Shown: positions 32,741 to 41,345 of the stretch, one piece after another
Position numbering within the stretch: the stretch's first letter is position 1
Layout of the letters: every line of letters starts with the position of its first letter
Origin: an uncultured Verrucomicrobiota bacterium
GTDB taxonomy: Bacteria; Verrucomicrobiota; Verrucomicrobiia; Opitutales; Opitutaceae
Direction of reading: 5' to 3'
Length of the DNA: 46,859 bases
Assembly (NCBI GenBank): GCA_903904685.1
Contig: CAIVDS010000019.1
Coordinates: 1-46,859 of the forward strand
Translations under genes and position numbers: made by a program
The notes under the pieces: model-generated
Databases searched by the model: none
What the model saw: only the letters and a program-made list of their open reading frames with translations
What the model was told of the DNA's origin: nothing

Positions 32741-35256
32741 ATCCGATGCTCCGCCTCTTCCCACGTCTTCTCTTCCTGCTTTTTCTTGTCGTCATGCTCC
32801 ACGCGCAGTCGGTGCGCTGGGAGCCGTCCGACGGCACCCTCGCGCTCAATCAACTGAGCGAGCTCAATCTCGTTTTTGACCAGTGCGAACCCAAGGGAAC
32901 GGTTACCCTTCCAACCGTCATCGGGCTCGCCTTTGGCTCACCGTCACGCTCCGAACAAAGTTCGTTCAACATCATCAACGGCAGCGCCTCTCACTCCAGC
33001 ACCGTCACGCTCACCTACCGCGTGCGCCCGGCGACCCGGCAGACTATCACCATTCCCGACTTCGACGTCGCCACCGACAAAGGCCGCAAGCATGTCGCGT
33101 CCGCCACGTTCGAAATCGGCGCCGCCAGTGTCGGCCAGGCCAACCTCTCCTTGGATGCCGTCGCCCGCTCCGCCTTCACGCTGCCGTCCGATTCCGTCTG
33201 GGCCGGCGAGGTCTTCCCGTTGAAATACACGCTCAACGTCTCCAAACGCTACCTCTACAACCTCAACAAAGACTTCGATTGGGTTTCCACCCCGCTCGCC
33301 ATCGAAGCATGGCCCAACCCCGAGCAAATCGAGGCCGTGCTCAACGAGGAAACCCGCGTTTCCGTGATCTACAAAACCCGCGCCACCGTCAAAAACCCCG
33401 GGCAGGTCACCCTCAATCCCGCCACTCATTTGGTTAACATCACCACGGGGAATTCACCCTTCGGCATGTTCTCGCGCCCGAATCTCGAACAATTCGCGAT
33501 CACCACCAAGCCAACCACGCTCACCGTTCGCCCGCTCCCCGCCCCCGCCCACGCCGGCTTCACCGGCGCGGTCGGCCAGTTCACACTCGATTCCGCCGTC
33601 GTCCCCGCCAGCGCCTCCGTCGGCGAACCCATCACATGGACGCTTACCCTCAAAGGAACGGGCAATTGGCCCGATCTTTCAGGTCTTCCGGCGCGCAGTG
33701 TATCAAAGGATTTCCGCATAGTGCAGCCGCAGGCCAAGCGCACGCCCAAGGACAACAGTCTTTTCGACGCCTCGCTCACGGAGGATATCGTGCTGATTCC
33801 AACGAAACCCGGCCCCTACACCCTCGGCACAGTCGCATTCAGTTACTTTGATCCCAAGACCGGCGCCTACCAAACGATCACGACCGAGCCCGTCACCATC
33901 AACGTGACGCCGGGCGCCGCCAGCACCCAGCCCTCAACCTCCAGCGCTCAATCCTCGACGCCTGCCACCGTCGGCAACTCAAGCCCGACTCCCCCCCCTG
34001 CGGTCAGCCCCCAACCGCCCTCCTCCATCCCGCGCGATCCGTTGCCTTCGGCCTCCTCGGCCGTCGCGCCGCTCTCGGCGTCCGCGCTGCGCCTCGCGTT
34101 GATTTCCTCCATGGCATGCCCGCTGCTGGCCTGGGCGTGGCTCGCCATGCGCCGGGCCCGCGCCACCGACCCGCGCCTGCCCCAGCGCATGGCCCGCTTG
34201 CGTCTGGCCTCCACCCTTAACTCCCTGCGCAACGCCACCGACAACGAGCAAATCACCGCCCTCCTCCAGCAGTGGCAGTGCGACACCGCCCTCCTTTGGG
34301 AAATCGCCACAGCCGTCCCCACCGCCGCCCAATTCCCCTCAGAAGACTGGGCTGAACTCTGGACCGAGTCCGAACGCGTGCTATACCGCGCCGGCACCAA
34401 CCTGCCGCACGACTGGATCTCGCACGCCCAGCAATCCCTCGCCGCCAAGCGCGTGCCGGCGTTCTCCGCCTTCCAACTCTTTCTGCCGCGCAACCTCCTT
34501 CCCTGTCTGGCCGCGTTGTTCCTCTCTGCCTTCATCCTGATTCCTTCATCCTTCGCCGCCGATGATCGCTCAGCCTATGCCAAGGGTGATTTCGCCGCCG
34601 CAGCTTCCATCTGGCAGGACGCGTTGAAAGCCAACCCGCTCGACTGGAGCGCGCATCACGATCTGTCGCTGACCCTCGTGCAGCAAAACCAATGGGGCCA
34701 AGCTGCGGGTCACGCGCTCGCCGCCTTCGTGCAACGTCCCGACAACGCCTCCGTGCGCTGGCACCTCGGCTTCGCCATCAAAGGCGCGGGGCTTCGTCCG
34801 GCTGAGGTCGCTCCGTTCATCGAGCCCGATGCTTTGCACTCGCTCGCCCTCATGGCCTCCCCGTCCTGCTGGCAATTCACCTTGATCGCCAGTGCATGGA
34901 TCGCCGCTCTCAGCCTCGGCCTCTGGCTTTGGTCTGCGTATGGCGGGCCGCGTTGGTTCAAGCCAGCTGCTTGGAGTCTTCTCGTCATCACCACCTTGTT
35001 CGCCACGACGTCCGGCACCAGCCTGCATCTCTACGGCACGCTGGCCGACAACCGCGCCGTGTTCGTCGTCAAGTCTTCGACGCTCCGCTCCATCCCGACA
35101 GACCTCGATACTCCGCAAAAATCCGCGCCGCTCACGGCGGGCCTCATCGCCGTCACCGACAAAACCTTCCTCGGCTGGCAACGTATCGCCTTCCCCAACG
35201 GCCAGACGGGCTGGGTCCGCGGCGAAGATCTCATCGCGCTCTGGGACGCTCCCTGA
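32737..35256 (+). CDS. batD: BatD-BatE fusion: oxygen-tolerance protein with TPR and SH3b end
   Basis: This 839-residue protein has a signal peptide (residues ~1-23), then BatD-type beta-sandwich repeats (RWEPSDGTLALNQLSELNLV and GQFTLDSAVVPASASVGEPI). A Pro/Ser/Thr-rich linker follows (~395-440) with a membrane helix (~452-470). A second signal-like helix (~590-610) leads to a TPR region (AYAKGDFAAAASIWQDALKA). Two further helices (~705-755) precede an SH3b-like end (LRSIPTDLDTPQKSAPLTAG, WQRIAFPNGQTGWVRGEDLI). The last part corresponds to BatE. Translation starts at GTG 32737, overlapping the previous stop, or at ATG 32746. It is the last gene of the operon and converges directly on the LOG gene, since the two stops are adjacent (TGATCA). 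Confidence 0.84.
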   Translation: MNPMLRLFPRLLFLLFLVVMLHAQSVRWEPSDGTLALNQLSELNLVFDQCEPKGTVTLPTVIGLAFGSPSRSEQSSFNIINGSASHSSTVTLTYRVRPATRQTITIPDFDVATDKGRKHVASATFEIGAASVGQANLSLDAVARSAFTLPSDSVWAGEVFPLKYTLNVSKRYLYNLNKDFDWVSTPLAIEAWPNPEQIEAVLNEETRVSVIYKTRATVKNPGQVTLNPATHLVNITTGNSPFGMFSRPNLEQFAITTKPTTLTVRPLPAPAHAGFTGAVGQFTLDSAVVPASASVGEPITWTLTLKGTGNWPDLSGLPARSVSKDFRIVQPQAKRTPKDNSLFDASLTEDIVLIPTKPGPYTLGTVAFSYFDPKTGAYQTITTEPVTINVTPGAASTQPSTSSAQSSTPATVGNSSPTPPPAVSPQPPSSIPRDPLPSASSAVAPLSASALRLALISSMACPLLAWAWLAMRRARATDPRLPQRMARLRLASTLNSLRNATDNEQITALLQQWQCDTALLWEIATAVPTAAQFPSEDWAELWTESERVLYRAGTNLPHDWISHAQQSLAAKRVPAFSAFQLFLPRNLLPCLAALFLSAFILIPSSFAADDRSAYAKGDFAAAASIWQDALKANPLDWSAHHDLSLTLVQQNQWGQAAGHALAAFVQRPDNASVRWHLGFAIKGAGLRPAEVAPFIEPDALHSLALMASPSCWQFTLIASAWIAALSLGLWLWSAYGGPRWFKPAAWSLLVITTLFATTSGTSLHLYGTLADNRAVFVVKSSTLRSIPTDLDTPQKSAPLTAGLIAVTDKTFLGWQRIAFPNGQTGWVRGEDLIALWDAP

Positions 35257-35862
35257 TCACCAAGGACGCAGGCCCGTCCCTTTGTTTTTCGCCTGCCAGA
35301 ACGGATCGGACGCATACCCGTCCTTCTTCTCCAGTTGCGACCACACCTCGTCCACCGTGGCCGCCACAGCCAGCAGGTCGCTCAGACCGGGCGACTTGAA
35401 TTTCTCGCTCACCATGCGTTCGAAGAACCGCAGCAGGTCGTCGTAAAAGCCGTCCTGGTTCACGAGCACGAGCGGCTTCGTGGAAAGATTCAGGTAATGC
35501 TCCGTCATGATTTCGGTGAGCTCCTCCAGCGTGCCGATGCCGCCCGGCAGCGTCACAAACGCGTCCGCCCGCTCCGCCATAATGCGTTTGCGCTCACGCA
35601 TGTCGGCCACCACCACGAGTTCGTCTGCCTCGCGGAACGCCAGCTCGCGTTCGGTCATGAAATTGGGGATCACTCCCACCACGTGGCCGCCGGCGGACTG
35701 CACGCTGCGCGCCACCACGCCCATCAGCCCCACATTTCCGCCGCCGTAAATCAATCCCCAGCCACGCGAGACCATCTCGCGCCCGAGTTGCCCGCCCGCC
35801 TCGTAATACTTGGAATCCAGTTTCGCGCTGGAGGAGCAATAGACGCAGAGGAGCTTGGGCAT
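35257..35862 (-). CDS. LOG-family protein (TIGR00730-type)
   Basis: This 201-residue protein belongs to the lysine-decarboxylase-like LOG family, which hydrolyses nucleotide 5'-monophosphates and in some organisms makes cytokinins. The signature PGGIGTLEELTEIMT is complete, and GGGNVGLMG follows the N-terminal CVYCSSSAKLDSKYYEAG. The ATG at 35862 begins MPKLLCVYCSSS. It is convergent with the Bat operon with no spacer and divergent from gluQ. The exact substrate is unknown. Confidence 0.9.
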   Translation of the reverse strand: MPKLLCVYCSSSAKLDSKYYEAGGQLGREMVSRGWGLIYGGGNVGLMGVVARSVQSAGGHVVGVIPNFMTERELAFREADELVVVADMRERKRIMAERADAFVTLPGGIGTLEELTEIMTEHYLNLSTKPLVLVNQDGFYDDLLRFFERMVSEKFKSPGLSDLLAVAATVDEVWSQLEKKDGYASDPFWQAKNKGTGLRPW

Positions 35863-35957
35863 GACGTAAAGTTGAGAGCCGGGAGTTGAGAGTTGAAAGT
35901 TAAAACTTACGCTTGGAACTTTCCGGGACACTCCACTCTCATCTCTCAACCCTCAAC

Positions 35958-36788
35958 TTGTCCTCGCCCCCCTACATCGGCCGCCTGGCCCCCTCGCCCA
36001 CCGGTTACCTGCACCTCGGGCACGCCCGCACGTTTTACGTGGCGGCGGAACGCGCCCGCGTTGTCGGCGGACGCCTTCTCCTGCGCAACGACGACCTCGA
36101 CGCCACCCGCTTCCGCCTCGATTTCGTGGAGGCCATGAAAGAAGATCTCCGCTGGTTGGGCTTCGCGTGGGAGGAGCCGATGACTTCGCAAAGCCAGCGC
36201 CTGCCCCTCTACCGTGCGTCCCTGGCGCAGTTGCACGCCGCCGGTCTCATCTTCCCTTGCCACCGTTCGCGGCGCGACGTGCTCGACGCCGTCTCCGCTC
36301 CCCACGAAGGCGGGGACAACGACGAGCCCGTCTACCCCGCGCATTTCCGTCCTCCCGCCGATGCGCCGCTTCCTCCACTCGACGCCTCGTTCAACTGCAA
36401 CTGGCGTTTTCGCGTGCCGGATGGAGAAACCATCGCCTTCATGGACGCTCTTTTTGGCCCGCAACGCGCCGTGGCCGGGCGCGACTTCGGCGACTTTCTG
36501 GTGTGGCGCAAGGACGATGTCCCCAGCTACCAGTTCTCGTGCGCGGTGGACGATGCGCTCATGGGCATCACCGAAGTCGTGCGCGGGGCCGACCTCATCC
36601 GCTCGACCTTCCGCCAACTCCTGCTCATCCGCGCCCTCGGGCACGCTGCGCCTTCGTATTGCCACTGCCCGTTGATGCTCGACGACAAGGGCGAGCGCCT
36701 CGCCAAACGCCATGACGCGCTGAGCCTGCGTACGCTGCGTTCCCAAGGCGTGACGCCGGCAGAAATCATCGCCAAGTTCTCCGCATGA
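35958..36788 (+). CDS. gluQ: Glutamyl-Q tRNA(Asp) synthetase
   Basis: This enzyme glutamylates queuosine at the wobble base of tRNA(Asp). It is a 276-residue truncated GluRS-like enzyme with APSPTGYLHLGHART (HIGH motif), DDLDATRF and a KMSKS-like GERLAKRHDALSLR, but no anticodon-binding domain. The start is uncertain: no ATG is available. A TTG at 35958 gives MSSPPYIGRLAPSP, matching the family start. The frame stays open upstream to TTG 35913, but that part is CT-word spacer sequence. The end overlaps the start of the mog gene by four bases. Confidence 0.87.
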   Translation: MSSPPYIGRLAPSPTGYLHLGHARTFYVAAERARVVGGRLLLRNDDLDATRFRLDFVEAMKEDLRWLGFAWEEPMTSQSQRLPLYRASLAQLHAAGLIFPCHRSRRDVLDAVSAPHEGGDNDEPVYPAHFRPPADAPLPPLDASFNCNWRFRVPDGETIAFMDALFGPQRAVAGRDFGDFLVWRKDDVPSYQFSCAVDDALMGITEVVRGADLIRSTFRQLLLIRALGHAAPSYCHCPLMLDDKGERLAKRHDALSLRTLRSQGVTPAEIIAKFSA

Positions 36789-37309
36789 TCACCATCGGCG
36801 TCATCAATGTTTCCGACCGGGCTAGCGCGGGCGTCTATGAAGACACTCCCGGCAAAGCCTGCGTCGAACTGCTGCGCGGCTGGCTCACGACCCCCTTCGA
36901 GGTCGATTACGCCGTCATCCCCGACGAGCAGGCGCTCATCCAAGCCGCGCTCATCCGCATGGCCGACGAGGCCCATTGCGCGCTCATCGTCACGACGGGC
37001 GGCACCGGACCCGCGCTGCGCGACGTCACGCCCGAGGCGACCGAGGCCGTCTGCCAGAAACTGCTCCCCGGCTTCGGCGAACTCATGCGCGCCGCGTCGT
37101 TGAAACACGTTCCCACCGCGATCCTCTCGCGCCAGACCGCCGGCATTCGCAACCAGACCCTCATCGTGAACCTCCCCGGCCGCCCGAAGGCCATCCGGGA
37201 AAATCTGGAGGCGGTTTTCCCCGCCATTCCCTACTGCATCGACCTGATCGGCGGCCCGCGCCTCGAAACCAAGGACGCCGTCATGAAAGCTTTTCGCCCG
37301 AAAGGGTGA
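36785..37309 (+). CDS. mog: Molybdopterin adenylyltransferase (MogA-type)
   Basis: This 174-residue enzyme adenylates molybdopterin before molybdenum insertion. The family motifs are ISDRA-like NVSDRASAGVYEDT, TTGGTGPALRDVTPEA and LPGRPKAIRENL. It starts at ATG 36785, overlapping the gluQ stop by four bases, so the two are co-translated although their pathways differ. No other molybdenum-cofactor gene is in the window. MogA is preferred over MoaB because of the VTPEA motif, but the distinction is not firm. Confidence 0.88.
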   Translation: MITIGVINVSDRASAGVYEDTPGKACVELLRGWLTTPFEVDYAVIPDEQALIQAALIRMADEAHCALIVTTGGTGPALRDVTPEATEAVCQKLLPGFGELMRAASLKHVPTAILSRQTAGIRNQTLIVNLPGRPKAIRENLEAVFPAIPYCIDLIGGPRLETKDAVMKAFRPKG

Positions 37310-37329
37310 CCGCCTCCCTTCCGCGCCCC

Positions 37330-37689
37330 TCACACTTTCGGATTGCGCCAGTCCGGCGGCAAGATCGACGCCACGCCGTGGATCGTCATCCGGTAGTAGA
37401 GCCAGAAAACCACTCCGCCCAGGAGCACGAGGAAAAACACCTCGCCCAGCTCGCCCGCGCCGCGCCGGCTGCCCGCATGCAGCGAATGCACGATCCGCAC
37501 GACCAACGGCGCCAGCACGAACGCCACCAGCGACGACCCCGCCAGCACCAGAAAGATGACCGCCGCCGTGCGCAGCAACGGCTCGTCGATCACCCCCGCC
37601 TTGTAGGCCACGATGTTGTTGATCAGATTCAGCAACAGAAGGCAGCACGGTAGCACGTAGTAGTTTCTGAGCACGGCGTTTTTGTTCAT
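37330..37689 (-). CDS. Small hypothetical membrane protein
   Basis: This 119-residue protein was not recognised. It has three hydrophobic segments (residues ~11-28, 41-66 and ~83-100) and ends GVASILPPDWRNPKV. The first segment is preceded by NKNAVLRNYY. It lies convergent to mog and divergent from the DUF5069 gene. The ATG at 37689 is the only start giving an N-terminus typical of membrane proteins. The function is unknown. Confidence 0.65.
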   Translation of the reverse strand: MNKNAVLRNYYVLPCCLLLLNLINNIVAYKAGVIDEPLLRTAAVIFLVLAGSSLVAFVLAPLVVRIVHSLHAGSRRGAGELGEVFFLVLLGGVVFWLYYRMTIHGVASILPPDWRNPKV

Positions 37690-37813
37690 GGCGGACGGGT
37701 AAAACGCACCGTGATTCGGCAAATTCCCCGCCGGTGTCAAATGCCGCGCCGCGACGACCCGTTCATCCCGGTTGCCTTTGCGCCGAATCGCGGTTCATAA
37801 CACACGACCTCCC

Positions 37814-38260
37814 ATGATTAACTTCTCCGCTCCCGATCTCACCCAGCATCCTCCCCGCAGCGTCCGCGTCCGCCTCGGCGGCTACGCGCACCTCCCCCGC
37901 CTGCTCGACAAGGCCCGCGCCGTCATCGCCGGCAAGGGCGGCGAGTATCATTACAACTGCCCGCTCGACCAGCTCTTCTTCGAGTTCACCGGCATCAACG
38001 AAGCCGCGATGCTCGCCGCGATCAAAACCGGCAAGACCGACGTGCAGATCCTCGAATGGGTCAACGCCACCGCCAAGCGCCTGCCCCACGAAGTCGCCTC
38101 CTGGTCGTCCTGGCTCGAACAACGCGGCCCCGGCGGCGCCGATGGCCATGAGTGGATCGCGTCGGTCATCAAGGGCAACAACTCCGAGCGCGACGACATC
38201 CGCTCCTTCGCCGACCTGCTCGATCTCGACGACTACCTCAGCTACGGCGGCAAAGCCTGA
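37814..38260 (+). CDS. DUF5069-domain protein
   Basis: This 148-residue soluble protein is of a type frequent in Verrucomicrobiota and Planctomycetota. The recognisable opening DLTQHPPRSVRVRLGGYAHL, then LPRLLDKARA and YHYNCPLDQLFFEFTGI, fit DUF5069. The function of the family is not known. The ATG at 37814 follows a C-rich stretch with no obvious ribosome site. It is a single gene; the following 700 bases hold the second repeat array. Confidence 0.8.
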   Translation: MINFSAPDLTQHPPRSVRVRLGGYAHLPRLLDKARAVIAGKGGEYHYNCPLDQLFFEFTGINEAAMLAAIKTGKTDVQILEWVNATAKRLPHEVASWSSWLEQRGPGGADGHEWIASVIKGNNSERDDIRSFADLLDLDDYLSYGGKA

Positions 38261-38400
38261 ACCGAAGCGAGCGTTGGGGATTGAGCGGCCCCGCCCCGCC
38301 GATCCCCCGGAGCCTCATCCGAGTCCTCCACACGCCCGACCGGCTTGCCCGGTGTCTGCACGCTCCTTGCCAACCGTCTGACGGCAAGCCCGCAAGGAAG

Positions 38401-38799
38401 AAAAACCATCCCCAACACGCTAACGGGACATACCAATAGCGTAATCCCTCGCATCAATAGCGGAATCTCTCTCATCAGTGGAATAATCTCTCTCATCAAT
38501 GGAACAATCCTTCACGACAGAAGCGGAATCCCTCACATCAGTGGAACAATTCCTCGCACCAGAAGAGGAATTTCTCTCATCAGAAGAGGAATCTGTCACG
38601 TCAGAGGAGTAATCTCTCGCGTCGGAAGCGGAGAAACTCTCGCCTGAAGCGTAATTTGTCATGACAGAAGCGGAAAAACTCTCGACAGAGCCCTAACCGG
38701 ACACGTCAGCACGCTAACCGGACACGTCAATGGCCTAATGGGACACGCGCTAATGGCCAAACCAAACATGGCTCTTAAAGAAAGCGACACCCAGACAAC
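38401..38799. repeat. Array 2 of degenerate 21-bp tandem repeats
   Basis: From 38401 to at least 38757 the sequence divides exactly into 17 units of 21 bases, with two weaker units to 38799. Units look like AATCTCTCTCATCAGTGGAA plus one base, with A1-A2, C8, C10 and C13 best conserved. No indels disturb the phase. Frames are open on both strands across much of the array (seven-residue Ser/Asp/Glu/Arg-rich repeats on the minus strand, Ile/Ser/Gly-rich on the plus strand). This is expected from a period divisible by three and argues against a protein. Confidence 0.82.
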
Positions 38800-38990
38800 G
38801 GAGAGCATTGCGCCTTTACACGGATCGGTTCCCGCACAACGCTGGCTTGCAAGACGGATTTCCCTGATTCGACGTCCAATGGCCTGTCTCATCCGCTCAA
38901 AGCTCAAGTGCAGTGACCCATCGCCTGTCCTGAAAATATAAATTGAGAAAACTCGCTGCGGCTCCTTGGCTACGCGCATAGTCCAAATTT

Positions 38991-39215
38991 ATGGACACAA
39001 AAACACTTAATAAAATCTGTTTCACTATTTGCATTGTGTGCATCGTGGCTGGCATCGTGCTTGGGATTGCACTTATTTGGGGTTCACATGACAGTGAGGT
39101 TGTGTGGAAAGGTTTAGGCACAGTTTCAGTTTTATTTGCAGGTTCCTTGCTGACATTAGCTGTAAGCAAAGCTTACACTCAAAAAACTGGTTCCAAATCA
39201 CATGATACTGCCTAA
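38991..39215 (+). CDS. Small two-helix membrane protein
   Basis: This 74-residue protein has two membrane helices, ICFTICIVCIVAGIVLGIAL (residues ~9-28) and LGTVSVLFAGSLLTLAV (~42-58), separated by WGSHDSEVVWKG, and a polar C-terminal tail. The function is unknown. The gene is noticeably more AT-rich than its neighbours, with poly-A/T runs around the start, which suggests a different origin. It starts at ATG 38991. It follows the repeat array by about 190 bases and is isolated. Confidence 0.6.
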   Translation: MDTKTLNKICFTICIVCIVAGIVLGIALIWGSHDSEVVWKGLGTVSVLFAGSLLTLAVSKAYTQKTGSKSHDTA

Positions 39216-39386
39216 GAAGCAGGGATGAGTAGCGTCGAGCCACAGGGGTTCAGGCGAGTTTGATCAATGACCGAGAACCTGACCGCCAAAGCACGTCGTG
39301 TTGGCTCGCCGTCGCAGTGAAGGACGGCGGCGGAGAAAGCCGATCCCGCCTTGCTTTCGACCAAGCTTTTGGCAAACCGTCATTTT

Positions 39387-40547
39387 ATGACGCCCAATGC
39401 ATTCACCTCCCGTCAACTCACCCTGTCGGACCTGACGCTGCCCAAGGAAAAAACCTACGGCACGATCGTGCTGGTCTTCTCGATCCTCGTCTGGCTCGTC
39501 CTGGCGATCAGCCTGGTGGGGGCGTTTTATGCGGGCCTGTTCGCCCTCATCGTTTGGCTGGGACACGGCTTGCTGGGCGCGCATTTGCGGGCCGAGTCGG
39601 TGCGGGTGACCGAGCGCCAGCTGCCCAAGCTTGACGAGACGTTTGCGCGCGTGTGCGGGAAACTCGGTGTCGCCCCCGTTCCTCGTCTTTACGTGCTCCA
39701 GGCGGGCGGCGCTCTCAACGCCTTCGCCGCCAAATTCTCGGGGCGCAATTTTGTCGTGGTGAACTCGGACCTGCTGGAAGCGTTCGGCCTCGACTCGGCG
39801 GAGATGGAATTCATCCTCGGCCACGAGCTCGGCCACCTGAAGAGCAACCACATCTTCAAGCGCGTGCTCATGGCCCCCGGCATCCTCCTGCCGCTCATCG
39901 GCCCGGCCTACCTGCGCGCCTGCGAGGCTTCCTGCGACCGGCACGGGGCGTTCGCCGCCAGCGATCTTCGGGGAACGACGCGCGCCCTGCTCGCCCTCGG
40001 CGGCGGCAAGGCCCACGGCCGCATCCTCGACGCCGATGCCTTCGCCGAGCAGCACACCGACGACCGCGGCTTCTTTGTTTCGTGGCACGAACTCTCGTCG
40101 GCCTATCCCACCCTTTCGCAACGGGTCGCCAAGATGCTGGCGCTCGACAACCCCAAGTTCGACACCAAGCCCAAGCGTCATCCGCTGGCCTATGTGCTGG
40201 CGTTTTTCACGCCCGGAGGACGGGCCAGTTCGGGCGGCGCCAACGCGCTGGTCTTCGTCGTGATCATCGGCCTGCTCGCCGCGATGGCCATCCCCGCGTT
40301 CTCAAAGGTGCGGGCCAATGCGCAAACAATGGCCTGCATCAACAACGAGCGCCAGATCGCCGCGGCGGTGCAGCAATACACGCTGGAAAACGGCAAGGCC
40401 CCGACCGCGCTCGCCGATTTTGCAGGACCGGGCAAGATACTGACATCGTTTCCAGCCTGTCCTGCGCACGGCCATTATCAGATCGACCCGCAAAGCGGCG
40501 GCGCGGTCAAGATCACCTGCTCGGTGCATGGCGAACATACGTATTGA
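39387..40547 (+). CDS. M48-type zinc metallopeptidase fused to pseudopilin-like segment
   Basis: This 386-residue membrane protein has an N-terminal helix pair (residues ~25-58), then an M48-type catalytic domain with the zinc motif HELGHLKSNH (HExxH) after EMEFILG, and a later Glu candidate in CEASCDRHGAFA. From ~290 a new hydrophobic segment, ALVFVVIIGLLAAMAIPAFS, is followed by KVRANAQTMACINNERQIAA, the pattern of the N-terminal helix of type IV pilin-like proteins. The leader peptide and the conserved Glu5 of true pilins are lacking. A short C-terminal domain with Cys pairs (FPACPAHG, ITCSVHGEH) follows. The ATG at 39387 was chosen. Confidence 0.8.
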   Translation: MTPNAFTSRQLTLSDLTLPKEKTYGTIVLVFSILVWLVLAISLVGAFYAGLFALIVWLGHGLLGAHLRAESVRVTERQLPKLDETFARVCGKLGVAPVPRLYVLQAGGALNAFAAKFSGRNFVVVNSDLLEAFGLDSAEMEFILGHELGHLKSNHIFKRVLMAPGILLPLIGPAYLRACEASCDRHGAFAASDLRGTTRALLALGGGKAHGRILDADAFAEQHTDDRGFFVSWHELSSAYPTLSQRVAKMLALDNPKFDTKPKRHPLAYVLAFFTPGGRASSGGANALVFVVIIGLLAAMAIPAFSKVRANAQTMACINNERQIAAAVQQYTLENGKAPTALADFAGPGKILTSFPACPAHGHYQIDPQSGGAVKITCSVHGEHTY

Positions 40548-40764
40548 GGCCGGTTTCAGGCGGGGGAACCCGGCTCGGGTTTAAGAGAGAAACCCGGAAC
40601 CCAAAAAACCCTGATTGGTTCACGGGCGGACCGAAGGAATCGGGCCGTTGTTCGATGATTCGAATGGTCGCTTCGCGAGCGTCCAATCCCGTTGAATCAA
40701 CAATCGGCGGCGTGACCCATTCCTGCTTCACCCTCCCATGAGCGTGGCAGAGAAACTGTGCGGC

Positions 40765-41052
40765 TTACTTTTCGACTTTTTCCAGCTGGCCGTCGGCCGT
40801 GACCTTGACCTCGATTTCCTTGCCGTCGGCCTGTTTGCCCTTGGCTTCGTAAACGACGCGGCCGTCGTCCTTGGTCTCTTTTTCGACCTTGGTAAAGGTA
40901 ACGCCGGGCGCATTGGACGTGATCGCGTTCCGGACGACCGTCGGGCAGTCGGAGAACTGCATGTCCATTTCCTTTTTACAGCCGGAAACGGTCAAAAGCA
41001 GACCAGCCGCCAGCGCGAGGAGCCCCGAACCGATCTTTGTACGTGTATTCAT
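40765..41052 (-). CDS. Small PepSY-like lipoprotein
   Basis: This 95-residue protein has a lipoprotein signal peptide ending in LTVSGC, so Cys25 should be lipidated, followed by KKEMDM. The mature part resembles the PepSY/BLG-type fold: PTVVRNAITSNAPGVTFTKV, then VYEAKGKQADGKEIEVKVTA and DGQLEKVEK. Such proteins bind peptides or inhibit proteases in some families; here the role is unknown. The start is the ATG at 41052. It lies alone on the minus strand, convergent with the M48-pseudopilin gene. Confidence 0.75.
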   Translation of the reverse strand: MNTRTKIGSGLLALAAGLLLTVSGCKKEMDMQFSDCPTVVRNAITSNAPGVTFTKVEKETKDDGRVVYEAKGKQADGKEIEVKVTADGQLEKVEK

Positions 41053-41345
41053 GATGATATCTTTGGATTAAATGACGGCGCGGATGAGTTCCGCTACCAT
41101 GGACGCGGATAATAGCTTCGTTCTCCCCCGCCATCCATGGGGTGTTCACGGCAGGATACAGGGCTCATGCCGAAGCGGACAGACCAAGGGGAATCCACGA
41201 CTTCCGCATGCATTGATAAGCCCTATCCTCGTAAAAAGGGAAACTTCCCTCTTGCCCCACCCGCCAAAAATCTGAATAAACTGACCGTTTCGTGGCCCGC
41301 GAGGTGCGGGCTGCGTGAGATCGACCGACCCGCAAACATTTACGC

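Noticed and set aside
38420-38662. 80-codon minus-strand frame through array 2
   Set aside because: Same argument; the overlapping plus-strand frame is just as open and neither resembles a known protein.
40576-40596. CGGGTTT/AAACCCG hairpin after the M48 gene
   Set aside because: Seven-pair stem without a T-tract on either strand, so it is not called a terminator.
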